From the NCBI GenBank assembly GCA_903928395.1, contig CAIYQS010000246.1, forward strand, positions 1-21,348: DNA of 21,348 nucleotides, in the 5' to 3' direction. The DNA is from an uncultured Actinomycetes bacterium (GTDB lineage Bacteria > Actinomycetota > Actinomycetes > Nanopelagicales > Nanopelagicaceae). Every line of letters starts with the position of its first letter. Within the stretch, counting starts at the first letter, position 1. This document shows positions 1 through 7,630 of this stretch, one piece after another. The notes beneath the pieces are model-generated. The model worked only from the letters and a program-made list of their open reading frames with translations, had not been told where the DNA came from and ran no database searches. The position numbers were made by a program, and so were the translations under genes.

Positions 1-559
1 CCTGATTGTGAGAAATCACCAGGACGCCTTTCTTTTGCTTTAATTCGTTAACGATTTGTAGAATCTTTTCAGTTGATTGTGAATCTTGAGCACTGAATGG
101 CTCATCGAGCAGGTAGTAGTTAGCCTCTTGGCTAAGCGCGAGGGCCAAACTCACTCGTTCTTGTTGGCCGATAGATAGTTCCGTCACTTTTCGTTCAAGC
201 AAATCTTTAAGACCCAACTGCTCAATAAGGTAGGAATTATCCGCAATCCGCAACTTTTTTGGTAAAAAATTCAGAACCTGATCTACCGTAAATGCCAAGG
301 TAAAGGAGCGACGTTGTGGAGCCACAGATCTGAGGGCTGATTGCTGTTTTGTGTTTAAGTTATCAATATTGATGCCGTCAATCTCGATATCTCCAGCGTC
401 CGGCATTAGCAGTCCACCAATTAATTGAATCAACGTGCTTTTACCGGCGCCGTTAGGGCCAGTCAAAAGAATAGTTTCCCCTTGGTTTAGGTGAGCGCTA
501 AATTCTTGATAGATGACATGCGATCCGCGCGTGAAAGAGATCGATTTAATGTCAATCAT
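1..559 (-). CDS. hmuV: Heme/iron-type ABC transporter ATP-binding protein (HmuV-like), 3' end cut by window edge
   Basis: This is the cytoplasmic ATPase that would power heme import through the adjacent FecCD permease. The 186 codons visible read M-I-D-I-K-S-I-S-F from an ATG at 559. Walker A (GPNGAGKS) lies at residues 34-41, the signature at 129-133 reads LSIGQ rather than LSGGQ, Walker B plus catalytic Glu (YYLLDEP) at 148-154, and the switch His (SHN) at 184. Only the C-terminal tail is missing. The start codon overlaps the end of the permease gene by 8 bases, so translation is probably coupled. The heme assignment rests on the HmuT-like binding protein two genes upstream; by itself the ATPase fits the wider BtuD/FecE siderophore-heme-cobalamin group. 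Confidence 0.88.
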   Translation of the reverse strand, partial: MIDIKSISFTRGSHVIYQEFSAHLNQGETILLTGPNGAGKSTLIQLIGGLLMPDAGDIEIDGINIDNLNTKQQSALRSVAPQRRSFTLAFTVDQVLNFLPKKLRIADNSYLIEQLGLKDLLERKVTELSIGQQERVSLALALSQEANYYLLDEPFSAQDSQSTEKILQIVNELKQKKGVLVISHNQ

Positions 560-1532
560 GACTCACCCACGATGCCCGCCGAACTCGGAGCAAGATGATT
601 AAGGCTGGAGCACCAAGTAGGGATGTAAGTAACCCGAGCGGGATTTCATTTGGTTCAAATAACGTTCTGGCGAGTAAATCCGCAAGAAGGAGCACGATGG
701 CCCCGATAAGTGCGCTGAGTGACAACATTTTGCGGTGTGCGGGACCAATTAATAGCCGAACAATGTGTGGCACCAAAAGTCCAATGAAAGCGATCGAACC
801 AACAGCGCTTACAGATGCACCCACTAAAAATGCGAGCCCAATAATTGCGTATAGCCGTAAACGCTTGGGGTTTACGCCCATATAGTGAGCTGAACTTTCT
901 CCGAGAGAATAAATATCAAGTCTTCGTGAGACTAAGAAACAGATGATGATCCCAATTTCGATGTAAGGGGCGATCATCCCGACTGTTGCATTATTTAGTA
1001 GCGTCAACGATCCAAAATCCCAGAAAGTAATCGATTGAATTCCCGGCTTTGGAGAGGTTGAAATGAGCAGCCCCGCGACAGAGGTCAGGATGGCCGATAT
1101 CGCAATTCCCGTTAATAAGAAGCCAAAACCCTTGCCTGGAGCCAACCATTGAACAAGTAGAGCGGTTAGGGCGGCGGCAACTACCGCCGCAGCGACATTT
1201 GAACGAGTTCCATATGCCGAAGCTCCCGAGGAGATAAGGGCGATGGTTCCTAGTGTTGCGCCGCTCGACAATCCTATGAGCGTGGGCTCTGCCAAAGGAT
1301 TGCGAAAAATTCCTTGCGCGACTGCTCCTGCTACACCTAAACCCGCACCAATAATTACCGCACCGAGAGCCCTTGGAAAGCGGACCTGCCACACGGTTGT
1401 GGCGTCGACATCATGTTTTCCAATGAGTGAGAAGACGGAACGGTGTAATTGCAAAATTCCAACATCTAGCGATAGCCAAAAAAGAAAAAGAAGCAGTGCA
1501 AAGCCGCAAATGTATATAAGTAACTTTCTCAC
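552..1532 (-). CDS. hmuU: FecCD-family ABC transporter permease, heme type (HmuU-like)
   Basis: This is the integral membrane channel subunit of the heme importer. The 326-residue length is normal for FecCD permeases, and the chain is almost wholly hydrophobic with a string of predicted membrane helices. Family hallmarks are visible: an R-x-PRA-x-GA segment near residues 50-62, then Q-x-x-x-RNPLAEP near 73-82, a glycine-rich SSGATLG stretch near 90, and GLLVPHIVRL near 250, which in this family lies next to the ATPase-coupling loop. The start is GTG at 1532, inside a GTGA overlap with the hmuT stop codon. This tight coupling sets the start and places the gene between hmuT and hmuV in one operon. 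Confidence 0.93.
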   Translation of the reverse strand: MRKLLIYICGFALLLFLFWLSLDVGILQLHRSVFSLIGKHDVDATTVWQVRFPRALGAVIIGAGLGVAGAVAQGIFRNPLAEPTLIGLSSGATLGTIALISSGASAYGTRSNVAAAVVAAALTALLVQWLAPGKGFGFLLTGIAISAILTSVAGLLISTSPKPGIQSITFWDFGSLTLLNNATVGMIAPYIEIGIIICFLVSRRLDIYSLGESSAHYMGVNPKRLRLYAIIGLAFLVGASVSAVGSIAFIGLLVPHIVRLLIGPAHRKMLSLSALIGAIVLLLADLLARTLFEPNEIPLGLLTSLLGAPALIILLRVRRASWVSHD

Positions 1533-2431
1533 AATTTCGCCGCCGCGATCAATAACGGCCGAAGTTTTTGGGCCATTGGCACCGTCCGAGGACCAAATGA
1601 GAGCAGCAATGAATCATCTACCGTTACAACTCGGTCGTGTTGACCAGCTGGAGTTTCTGCGATTCCGGGAATTTGAACGAGTCCTTTGATCCCGCCCACT
1701 GATGCCAACCCTTTAGTCATGAGTAGTAAAACATCGGGTTGCAATTTGATTAGTTCTTCAGCGGTTAAGGCGTTAAAGGGGTATTTGAGGTTTGCAGCAC
1801 CAACATCTATGAATCCATCTGCTCGCAATATTGAGTCAGCCCCTGATCCAGGTCCACCAATTAAATAAATCGATGCAGTTCCACGCAGATAAAGGAAGGC
1901 AACTTTGATACCAGTCTTTGGGGCTTTAAGTGAACTTACCTCAGCTTCAAGTTTCTTACCTGCCAATGGAACTCCAAGAGTTTTGGCAATTAAATTTTCC
2001 TTGGCATAAATGTCAGCGAGTGTGAATGCACTTGGCACCAGGACAAGCGGAATTTTTGCAGTTTTCAAAGTTGCAATTGCCGTTGCCGGAGCCCTGTTTG
2101 AGTCAATAAATATCACATCAGGGTGTTGAGAAAGCACGGATTCAGCGGAAACTTGCATTGCCGATTCGTCGATTGGAATATTTTTGAGCTCAGGCATTGT
2201 AGATGCAATGTCTCGTCCAACTAAAATGTTTTTGTATCCCAACGCTGCGATGATCTCGGCGGCACCATTTGCTAATGCAACCACGCGTTTAAATCGCGGT
2301 ATTTCAGAACTCTTTACTACTGGAAGCGAGATTTGGGTGGCATTTATAGAAGACACAGCGGCCTGTGCTGTCGGAGAAAAAGTGAGTATGAGGGTGCAGA
2401 TCACGCTTGCACTGATCACCCGCGACTTCAC
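1529..2431 (-). CDS. hmuT: Heme ABC transporter substrate-binding protein (HmuT-like)
   Basis: Extracytoplasmic binding protein, 300 residues, expected to capture heme and deliver it to HmuUV. After a signal peptide (about residues 1-24, likely cleavage AQA|AV) it carries features I associate with HmuT: an ANGAAEII segment, GRDIAST near 93, a GGPGSGAD segment in the middle, LLMTKGLASVGGIKGL near 240, and a FGPRT motif near 280. The only early Cys (residue 12) is not in a lipobox, which is unusual because monoderm binding proteins are normally lipoproteins. The start is GTG at 2431; an in-frame TGA lies 12 to 10 bases upstream, so no longer version is possible. No Shine-Dalgarno is seen; a CAGAAT hexamer sits exactly 12 to 7 bases upstream. 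Confidence 0.92.
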   Translation of the reverse strand: MKSRVISASVICTLILTFSPTAQAAVSSINATQISLPVVKSSEIPRFKRVVALANGAAEIIAALGYKNILVGRDIASTMPELKNIPIDESAMQVSAESVLSQHPDVIFIDSNRAPATAIATLKTAKIPLVLVPSAFTLADIYAKENLIAKTLGVPLAGKKLEAEVSSLKAPKTGIKVAFLYLRGTASIYLIGGPGSGADSILRADGFIDVGAANLKYPFNALTAEELIKLQPDVLLLMTKGLASVGGIKGLVQIPGIAETPAGQHDRVVTVDDSLLLSFGPRTVPMAQKLRPLLIAAAKL

Positions 2432-2514
2432 CCGCGTATTCTGTCATGGATTTATCCGACATGGACGATGAAGTTGTCGGAGCGAAATAGCTGACTTTCT
2501 TTTACATTAACGCC
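2432..2514. promoter_or_regulatory. Divergent heme-locus control region with an inverted repeat and a leaderless-type -10
   Basis: This 83-bp gap holds promoters for hmuT (minus) and the four-Cys secreted protein gene (plus). On the plus strand TACATT at 2503-2508 lies exactly 12 to 7 bases before the ATG at 2515, predicting transcription starting on the start codon itself. An inverted repeat TCCGACA (2455-2461) / TGTCGGA (2475-2481) has 7-bp perfect arms with centres 20 bp apart, about two helix turns, so it is a candidate binding site for a dimeric regulator. It does not resemble the DtxR consensus as I know it. The regulator is unknown. Confidence 0.5.
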
Positions 2515-2991
2515 ATGAAACTGAAGTTAGCGATCCTGTGGCTTTCTTTAACGGTTATTGGAATGGCTAGCGCCGCCGCCGTTACTGGCCAACACGGTGA
2601 AGTTTTCTCCGCCTCTAAAGTAAATAGCATAAAGCCAGGGGAAACGATAACTGTTTCTGGTAAGAAATTTGATATCACTGTTGGCGTATATATCGAAATG
2701 TGCCAGGTAGTTCCAGCGGGAATACTCCCCACAGTTTGTGGTGGTGGAGTGAACATGGCTGGCTCAGGAGCAGCATCATTTTGGATCTCATCAAATCCTC
2801 CAAGCTATGGGAAGAACTTAGCCATTCCCTTCAAATCAGGCGGCTCCTTTTCGGTCGGGTTGAAGGTTCAACCAATGATCGGCAAGGTCGACTGCCGTAA
2901 GGTGTCGTGCGCTATTTACGTACGTGCCGATCACACAAGAACGCAGGATCGTACTCACGACTTAAAAATTCCAATTACTTTCGCTAAATAA
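2515..2991 (+). CDS. Secreted four-cysteine protein related to HtaA-associated / neocarzinostatin-like domains
   Basis: A 158-residue exported protein, function not proven. A signal peptide spans about residues 1-21 (MASA|AA). The mature part has four cysteines (63, 75, 127, 132) in the two-pair layout of neocarzinostatin-type beta-sandwiches, an early PGETITVSGK strand, a WISSNPPSYGK segment at 90-100, and a C-terminal CxxxxC followed by RADHTRTQDRTHD. From memory, this pattern occurs as a domain beside HtaA heme-binding domains in Streptomyces and Rhodococcus; here it stands alone. No membrane anchor or sorting signal is visible. Its position divergent from hmuTUV supports a role in heme capture or transfer, but this is inference. 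It is followed 25 bp later by a paralogue. Confidence 0.8.
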   Translation: MKLKLAILWLSLTVIGMASAAAVTGQHGEVFSASKVNSIKPGETITVSGKKFDITVGVYIEMCQVVPAGILPTVCGGGVNMAGSGAASFWISSNPPSYGKNLAIPFKSGGSFSVGLKVQPMIGKVDCRKVSCAIYVRADHTRTQDRTHDLKIPITFAK

Positions 2992-3016
2992 ATCACACTA
3001 CAGAGAAGAGAGAAAT

Positions 3017-3457
3017 ATGAAGAAGAAGTTTGTTGCTGCACTTGCTGTAACGCTTGTAGTTGTTGCGGCTCCACTTGCGAACGCTAAGGCCACTGTAAGT
3101 GCAACACCTACGAAGAATCTGTCACAGAAAGGTGCAGTAGTATCCTTCAAGTTTTCAAAATTGCCTACTAAAAATGGTCTTTATATTGAGGAATGTATGG
3201 CTCCTTCTGTGAAAGGTGCGACGCCAACAGTTTGCGACTCTGATCAGTCGGTCCAAGCTTGGGTATCGGGTGTGAAGGCGGATCTTGCGCAAGGCGCAAC
3301 TTCAGCAAAGGGAAAGGTCAAGTTCAAGCCAGTTCCATATTTTACTAATGGAGATTGTGTTCATACTACGTGTGTCTTCTTTATTACCAACGATCACAAC
3401 GCTGCAGGGGACAAGTCACAAGATCAGACAATCCCATTTACTTTTAGCGCGAAGTAA
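3017..3457 (+). CDS. Second secreted four-cysteine protein, paralogue of the preceding gene
   Basis: A 146-residue exported protein. The signal peptide covers about residues 1-23 (ANA|KA). Cysteines 60, 73, 114 and 119 align with those of the upstream protein, as do GLYIEEC, the TPTVC motif and the C-terminal NDHN-x5-SQDQTIPFTF block, while the WISSNPP segment is absent. The pair therefore looks like an old tandem duplication. A purine-rich stretch (GAAGAGAG, 3005-3012) precedes the ATG and can serve as ribosome-binding site, so this gene is probably read from the upstream gene's mRNA. Specific activity is unknown; secretion and a small disulfide-bonded beta fold are well supported, a heme role only by position and resemblance. 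Confidence 0.78.
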   Translation: MKKKFVAALAVTLVVVAAPLANAKATVSATPTKNLSQKGAVVSFKFSKLPTKNGLYIEECMAPSVKGATPTVCDSDQSVQAWVSGVKADLAQGATSAKGKVKFKPVPYFTNGDCVHTTCVFFITNDHNAAGDKSQDQTIPFTFSAK

Positions 3458-3472
3458 AAATTTAAATATAGA

Positions 3473-4060
3473 TTAACGCCGAGGCAGAGCTCGAAGCCCA
3501 GCAAGCGCAAAGTTCACAGCGCTCTGGATTTCGAGCTCTGCGTCATTTCCGGCGTCAATTCGAATTGATGCGGCGTCCGTTACGCTCGCTAGAAGTGCAG
3601 AGGCGATTCGAATATCAGAAAGTCCGGCGGCTATTAGCGACTCTTGCAGCGGAGCCATCATTCGGCGGTGACCCAATAAAATCTCATCTTTTCGATCCGT
3701 AGGGGTGTTAATCGTGTTAAGGGATTTAACTAACATATGACGTCCATCAGCGACGTAACGCAGACTCTCAACAACCCAAAGTTCGATTCGCTTAAATGGA
3801 TCTGCTTCCCCCGACACAGCATCTCCTAAACGACGTGTGTAGTAGTCCAGTTCCTCTAAGACCAAATCCGCAACAAGGTCAGCGCTAGATGCGAAGTACT
3901 CGTAAATGGAACTTCTTGCTAAACCCGCTTTGGCTGCAACTGCTGCAACAGTGATTGATTCGGCGCCGCTCGCTAATGCTAATTCCATCGCAGCGTCCAT
4001 AAGTTGTTGCCTGCGCAACTCTCTGTGCAACGCGACCGTCGCTGCTTGAATCTTTGGCAT
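3473..4060 (-). CDS. TetR/AcrR-family transcriptional regulator
   Basis: A 195-residue repressor-type protein. An N-terminal helix-turn-helix occupies about residues 15-60, with the recognition part reading TVAAVAAKAGLARSSIYEYF (37-56), typical of TetR proteins. The remaining 135 residues form the ligand and dimer domain, too variable to name a ligand. It is divergently arranged with a flavin reductase gene 88 bp away, the common layout for a TetR protein controlling its neighbour, and a palindrome lies in the gap. Its 3' end faces the secreted-protein gene with only 15 bp between stop codons. No Shine-Dalgarno is visible before the ATG; TACTTA lies 13 to 8 bases upstream. Confidence 0.93.
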   Translation of the reverse strand: MPKIQAATVALHRELRRQQLMDAAMELALASGAESITVAAVAAKAGLARSSIYEYFASSADLVADLVLEELDYYTRRLGDAVSGEADPFKRIELWVVESLRYVADGRHMLVKSLNTINTPTDRKDEILLGHRRMMAPLQESLIAAGLSDIRIASALLASVTDAASIRIDAGNDAELEIQSAVNFALAGLRALPRR

Positions 4061-4097
4061 AAGGCGTTAAGTATCTCACTCTTTTTCACATGGCGAT

Positions 4098-4115
4098 TAG
4101 TTGAAAGTTCAATTA
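4098..4115. promoter_or_regulatory. Candidate TetR operator palindrome
   Basis: TAGTTGAAAGTTCAATTA is an 18-bp palindrome with a single mismatched pair apart from its central AG. It lies in the 88-bp gap between the divergent tetR-type gene and the azoR-like gene, where an autoregulatory operator would be expected. The match to this particular regulator is inferred from position only. Confidence 0.55.
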
Positions 4116-4137
4116 CTATAACAAAACCACTGAGAGA

Positions 4138-4143
4138 TAGGTT
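4138..4143 (+). promoter_or_regulatory. Leaderless-type -10 (TAGGTT) of the azoR-like gene
   Basis: TAGGTT ends five bases before the ATG at 4149, one base closer than the exact leaderless position seen at other genes here. No convincing Shine-Dalgarno is present. The candidate TetR operator lies 22 bp upstream, covering the -35 area. Confidence 0.45.
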
Positions 4144-4148
4144 AGATA

Positions 4149-4757
4149 ATGTCTGATTTACTCCATATTGAGGTAAGTCCCCAGGGCGATAACTCCATTT
4201 CTCGCGCCATCTCCAAAGAGTTCATGGCGGCATTCAATGAGAAAAATCCGGGAGCCGTAATAGTTTCTCGCGATCTTGCCAATGACCCGATTCCCCACCT
4301 TGATGGCGAAACTATCCTCGCGAGCCGGACCCCCGAAGCTAATCGATCAGAAACGATGCAGGCTAAACACGAATTTAGGCTCAGATTAGTAAATGAAGTA
4401 ATTGAAGCAAAGCACATCTTGATTTCAACTCCAATGTGGAACTTCTCAGTGCCGTCTGTCTTGAAGGCATGGATTGATCAAATGATTGTCTCTGGAGTAA
4501 CCAAAGTGACTGGCAAAGTAACAATCATCATTTCTCAAGGAGGCTCTTATGCAGAGGGTGCCCCCCGTGCTGGTTGGGACTGGGAAACAGGTTACCTGAG
4601 GCAAGTGTTCACTTCGATAGGGGCAACTGATGTGGAAATTATTTTATCTGAATTTGGTTTGGCAGGAATAGTTCCTGCATTAGCCGATTTTATCGATCGC
4701 AAGCACGCCTCAATCTCAGCAGCCAAAGAAACCGCGAAAGCAAGGGCAGCCGCTTAG
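4149..4757 (+). CDS. azoR: FMN-dependent NADH-azoreductase / quinone reductase-like flavoprotein
   Basis: A 202-residue cytosolic flavodoxin-fold oxidoreductase, expected to reduce quinones, azo compounds or similar electrophiles with NAD(P)H and FMN. The N-terminal phosphate-binding loop reads SPQGDNSISR (10-19). The family motif STPMWNFSVPSVLKAWID (93-110) and a QGGSY segment (130-134) frame the FMN site. The loop after VSGVT is shorter than in E. coli AzoR, so substrate choice may differ. It is divergent from a TetR gene, suggesting induction by a small toxic compound. Its TAG stop overlaps the TAA of the convergent transporter gene (TTAG at 4754-4757). Confidence 0.87.
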   Translation: MSDLLHIEVSPQGDNSISRAISKEFMAAFNEKNPGAVIVSRDLANDPIPHLDGETILASRTPEANRSETMQAKHEFRLRLVNEVIEAKHILISTPMWNFSVPSVLKAWIDQMIVSGVTKVTGKVTIIISQGGSYAEGAPRAGWDWETGYLRQVFTSIGATDVEIILSEFGLAGIVPALADFIDRKHASISAAKETAKARAAA

Positions 4758-5683
4758 ATCTTGACTCGCCTTTGAAGATCAAAAATCCGTGATGACACAA
4801 CTGTAAATAGTGTCATTGCGGTTCCGGTTAATAAATATGAACTTACTTTTGTGTGAGCAGCAGGCGCTAACCAATCAAGTAACAGCGCACCAATTAATTG
4901 CCCAGTCACACTAAATAGCATGAAATTAAGTGTTCCCAATTGCTTAATCGTGTAGACGCCTACCGCAATAAATACAACACCGATCGACCCACCTAAATAA
5001 ACTAACACGCCGTGTGGGAAATGCCCGATAGATCCCCCCCGCGCCAAATTAATCGCTAGCGCAATCGCTAAAACTATCGAGCCCATGAAGAAATTAACAA
5101 AAGTGGTAGCTAACGGCCGTTTCGAAATGACATTCATTCGCCCATTGATGGCTGCCTGAAAAGCAATAACAACACCAACTGTAACGGCGAGAATAATTGG
5201 AGTGAGTTTGAAAGTAGAACTGTCTAATTGGGGGAATAAAGCAACAGTAACTGAAAATAGCATTACTAAGGCTGTTATAGCGCGTAGCCAAGTGACCCGG
5301 TGCTTTCCAGAGGGCGATATACCAAAGAAATCAACAACCATCGATGAAAGAGTTTGACCTCCAACGGTACAAATGGTGAATATCGCAACACCAATCGTCG
5401 GAACAACACTGCTTTGAATTGCCACATAGAAACCGCCACCCATACCGCCAATTACTTCCGAGGGTCGCAGGGTTCGATGTTGCAAACCCTTCCAAATGTT
5501 TTGTAATCCCATTCGGTCCGGCGAATGAAAGAGACAAATGGCAATGACAAATATCCATCCACTTCCAAATGAAATCAAAGCGGCCGCTATTCCGTTGTGA
5601 ATATCTGATGAAAGTTGGCCGTTAAGCCTAGATTGAATAGAAGTTAAACCACCAACAATTGAAGCTAGAAGCGCAAATAGCAT
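4754..5683 (-). CDS. DMT-superfamily membrane transporter, YdcZ/DUF606 type
   Basis: A 309-residue inner-membrane protein with about ten hydrophobic helices. It shows an internal duplication: QSRLNGQL at 17-24 is repeated as QAAINGRM at 176-183, each at the same place in its half. This matches fused double-length DUF606 (YdcZ) proteins. The substrate is unknown; small-molecule efflux is the usual guess for this superfamily. The ATG at 5683 lies 9 bp after the LCP gene's stop codon, so the two are probably co-transcribed. The gene ends on the stop codon of the convergent azoR-like gene. Confidence 0.85.
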   Translation of the reverse strand: MLFALLASIVGGLTSIQSRLNGQLSSDIHNGIAAALISFGSGWIFVIAICLFHSPDRMGLQNIWKGLQHRTLRPSEVIGGMGGGFYVAIQSSVVPTIGVAIFTICTVGGQTLSSMVVDFFGISPSGKHRVTWLRAITALVMLFSVTVALFPQLDSSTFKLTPIILAVTVGVVIAFQAAINGRMNVISKRPLATTFVNFFMGSIVLAIALAINLARGGSIGHFPHGVLVYLGGSIGVVFIAVGVYTIKQLGTLNFMLFSVTGQLIGALLLDWLAPAAHTKVSSYLLTGTAMTLFTVVSSRIFDLQRRVKI

Positions 5684-5692
5684 GGCTTAAGG

Positions 5693-6856
5693 TTAATTGA
5701 CACAGGGGATGCCAGATCCTGCAACGGAGGTGCCGTTCGCAAGATGGGCATAATTGAATTTTGTCGCGCTTGGTTTTGGCGTTGCTTTCGACGTTGCTTT
5801 CGCGCTTACGCCAGGTACTGGTGAGGTAGTTACCTTGGGAGCAGGATAGAAAAGGTCATGTACAAATTTGCGGACTGTCGGAATGCTGATCAGGTTAACG
5901 TCTTGACCGTTGCGAAGCGCATAACCTTCAATTGGGAGTGTATAGAATTTAATGTGGCCTCCCGTGAGCGCCTTTGCTTGTGGCAAGAAGCCGAGAACAT
6001 CCCAACCGGCGTCAATGACAACATCTTTTTTGGCAACAGTGAGTAAAGATTGCAACTTTCCTAAATCCCCAAAAATGCCCTGGCTCCGGAATTTGGTGAT
6101 CACTCCGGTTATAAATGCCTGCTGCCTGTGTGTGCGATCGAGATCTCCATTTGGTAGACCATGCCTCTGTCGAACAAATTCAAGCGCTTGTACCCCTGAA
6201 ATTGTTTGGACACCAGCCGGGAAAATTGCGCCAGAATATTGCGCGTCATTCACGGCACGGTTCAGACAGACCTGGATTCCACCCAATGCCGTAGCTAGAT
6301 CGTAAAAACCCACAAGATTGACTTCTGCAAAGTGGTCGATTGGGACACCGAGCAATGCTGTAATTGTCGAAATCGTGGCTGCTCGACCAGCATCACGACT
6401 TTGGTGTTCTCGAGCCGGATTTGGAACGCCTTTTTTGATGAGGGCGTTTTCGGAGTTGTACTTAGCTAGACCGTAAGCTTCTTTGATTTTCTGCATACCC
6501 CATCCAGCGACACTGACGTAGTCATCACGAGGGATAGATATAGCTACAGCGCTTTTTCCGTTGGCAGGTATGTGGATCAAGATCATGGTGTTGGTGTTGT
6601 AGCCGCCAACCGCAGAACTCGAACCGACGTGCATTAAGTCAAGAAGTGCACGTGGCAAGTTATTACCGTTGTTATCACGGCGGGAATCCAAGCCCAGGAG
6701 CAGAATATTTACATCGCCTCCGACGGACGTTTTATCGCCCTTGAGGACATTTGAGCGAGGAATGGCACTTCCGGCGGTTTTATCAAAGAAGTAGAAGCCG
6801 AAGGCAAGGAGGGTTATGGCAATCGAAATGCCCGCGGTAAATCTTCGAAAGCGCAT
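5693..6856 (-). CDS. LytR-CpsA-Psr (LCP) family cell-wall polymer ligase
   Basis: A 387-residue membrane-anchored enzyme. LCP proteins transfer lipid-linked glycopolymers to peptidoglycan on the outer face of the membrane. One N-terminal membrane helix (about residues 8-24) is followed by the LCP domain (about 48-260) with a GLDSRRD strand end (55-61), SIPRDD (107-112, conserved Arg110/Asp111), and FVRQRHG (227-233) followed by GDLDRTHRQQ (237-246). These are the Arg/Asp residues that hold the pyrophosphate and metal. The tail from about 335 is a Pro/Ser/Thr/Lys-rich linker ending in ANGTSVAGSGIPCVN, a remnant rather than a full LytR_C domain. TAAGAT lies 13 to 8 bases before the ATG and no Shine-Dalgarno is seen. 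Confidence 0.93.
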   Translation of the reverse strand: MRFRRFTAGISIAITLLAFGFYFFDKTAGSAIPRSNVLKGDKTSVGGDVNILLLGLDSRRDNNGNNLPRALLDLMHVGSSSAVGGYNTNTMILIHIPANGKSAVAISIPRDDYVSVAGWGMQKIKEAYGLAKYNSENALIKKGVPNPAREHQSRDAGRAATISTITALLGVPIDHFAEVNLVGFYDLATALGGIQVCLNRAVNDAQYSGAIFPAGVQTISGVQALEFVRQRHGLPNGDLDRTHRQQAFITGVITKFRSQGIFGDLGKLQSLLTVAKKDVVIDAGWDVLGFLPQAKALTGGHIKFYTLPIEGYALRNGQDVNLISIPTVRKFVHDLFYPAPKVTTSPVPGVSAKATSKATPKPSATKFNYAHLANGTSVAGSGIPCVN

Positions 6857-6886
6857 GGTGGGAATCTTACCGACTAGAGTCTTGGC
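6857..6886. promoter_or_regulatory. 30-bp divergent region with two back-to-back leaderless-type promoters
   Basis: TAAGAT on the minus strand (6869-6864) serves the LCP gene. TAGAGT on the plus strand (6875-6880) sits exactly 12 to 7 bases before the ATG at 6887. The hexamers are only 5 bp apart, so each promoter's -35 region falls within the other's -10 or the other gene, and polymerase probably cannot occupy both at once. Confidence 0.6.
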
Positions 6887-7630
6887 ATGGATGACGTCGG
6901 CGCTCTCGCCCTAGTGGGATCGGGTGAGTATCTGCCCGGAATGGCAGAACTTGAAGGAGATTTACTGAGAAGCGGCATAGAACGTGGAACGAGTAATCGT
7001 TACGTGCAGATTCCACTTGCCGCAGGTCGAGAAGGTGTCGAACGTTTACGATATTGGCAGGAATTGGGAGAGGCGCAAGCAGAACGCCTAAATTCTGAGC
7101 AAGTCTTTCTACCAATTTATAGTCGTGCGGACGCCATGCGCGAGGATTTCGCCGCAATGATTCATGGGGCGGGTCTTATCTACATCTCTGGCGGAGATCC
7201 CTCCTACTTAGCTACCTCTCTCATTAATACTCCAGTGTGGGATGCAATTTCTACTTCATGGCGAGCAGGAACTGCCCTGGCTGGTTGCAGCGCCGGAGCG
7301 ATGGCGCTTTCTGCGGATATTCCAAATTTTCGCAAGCAGAGCGAGGTTGGAACCCCGGGACTCAATGTCTTACCCACAGTACGAACCATCCCGCACTACA
7401 ACAAATTCTTTGGCTGGATCCCGGATAGCGCTGCGAAGCTCATGGTGCGTGCACCCGAAGGAGTAGCAGTCATAGGCATTGATGAAATGACGGCGGCCGT
7501 ATTGGGGCTAGACCCGCGGACCAGCTACAAGCCACTGGTATTTTCAGTGCACGGTACTGGCGGCGTGCATGTATTAAGAGGACCGACGACTCACAAGTAT
7601 ATTCACGGGGAATTGGTTGACCTTCATTAA
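6887..7630 (+). CDS. Peptidase S51 / peptidase E-like (type 1 glutamine amidotransferase-like) hydrolase
   Basis: A 247-residue cytosolic protein. The nucleophile elbow GCSAGAM (133-139, Ser135) and the preceding SGGDPSYL segment match the S51 family, which includes aspartyl dipeptidase E and cyanophycinase. The opening ALVGSGEYLPGM is also typical. Likely roles are cleavage of an N-terminal Asp-X bond, a cyanophycin-like dipeptide or another acyl bond; the sequence does not decide. The start at 6887 is supported by a TAGAGT hexamer at the exact leaderless spacing. The stop codon TAA forms the first three bases of the next gene's -10 element. Confidence 0.82.
   Translation: MDDVGALALVGSGEYLPGMAELEGDLLRSGIERGTSNRYVQIPLAAGREGVERLRYWQELGEAQAERLNSEQVFLPIYSRADAMREDFAAMIHGAGLIYISGGDPSYLATSLINTPVWDAISTSWRAGTALAGCSAGAMALSADIPNFRKQSEVGTPGLNVLPTVRTIPHYNKFFGWIPDSAAKLMVRAPEGVAVIGIDEMTAAVLGLDPRTSYKPLVFSVHGTGGVHVLRGPTTHKYIHGELVDLH

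Noticed and set aside
1243..1689. Long open frame on the plus strand antisense to hmuU/hmuT
   Set aside because: It lies across two well-recognised genes on the other strand and its translation shows no family-like pattern; it reflects codon use of the real genes.
2184..2471. Plus-strand open frame over the 5' end of hmuT
   Set aside because: It is antisense to the HmuT signal peptide and conserved segments, with no recognisable domain or ribosome-binding site.
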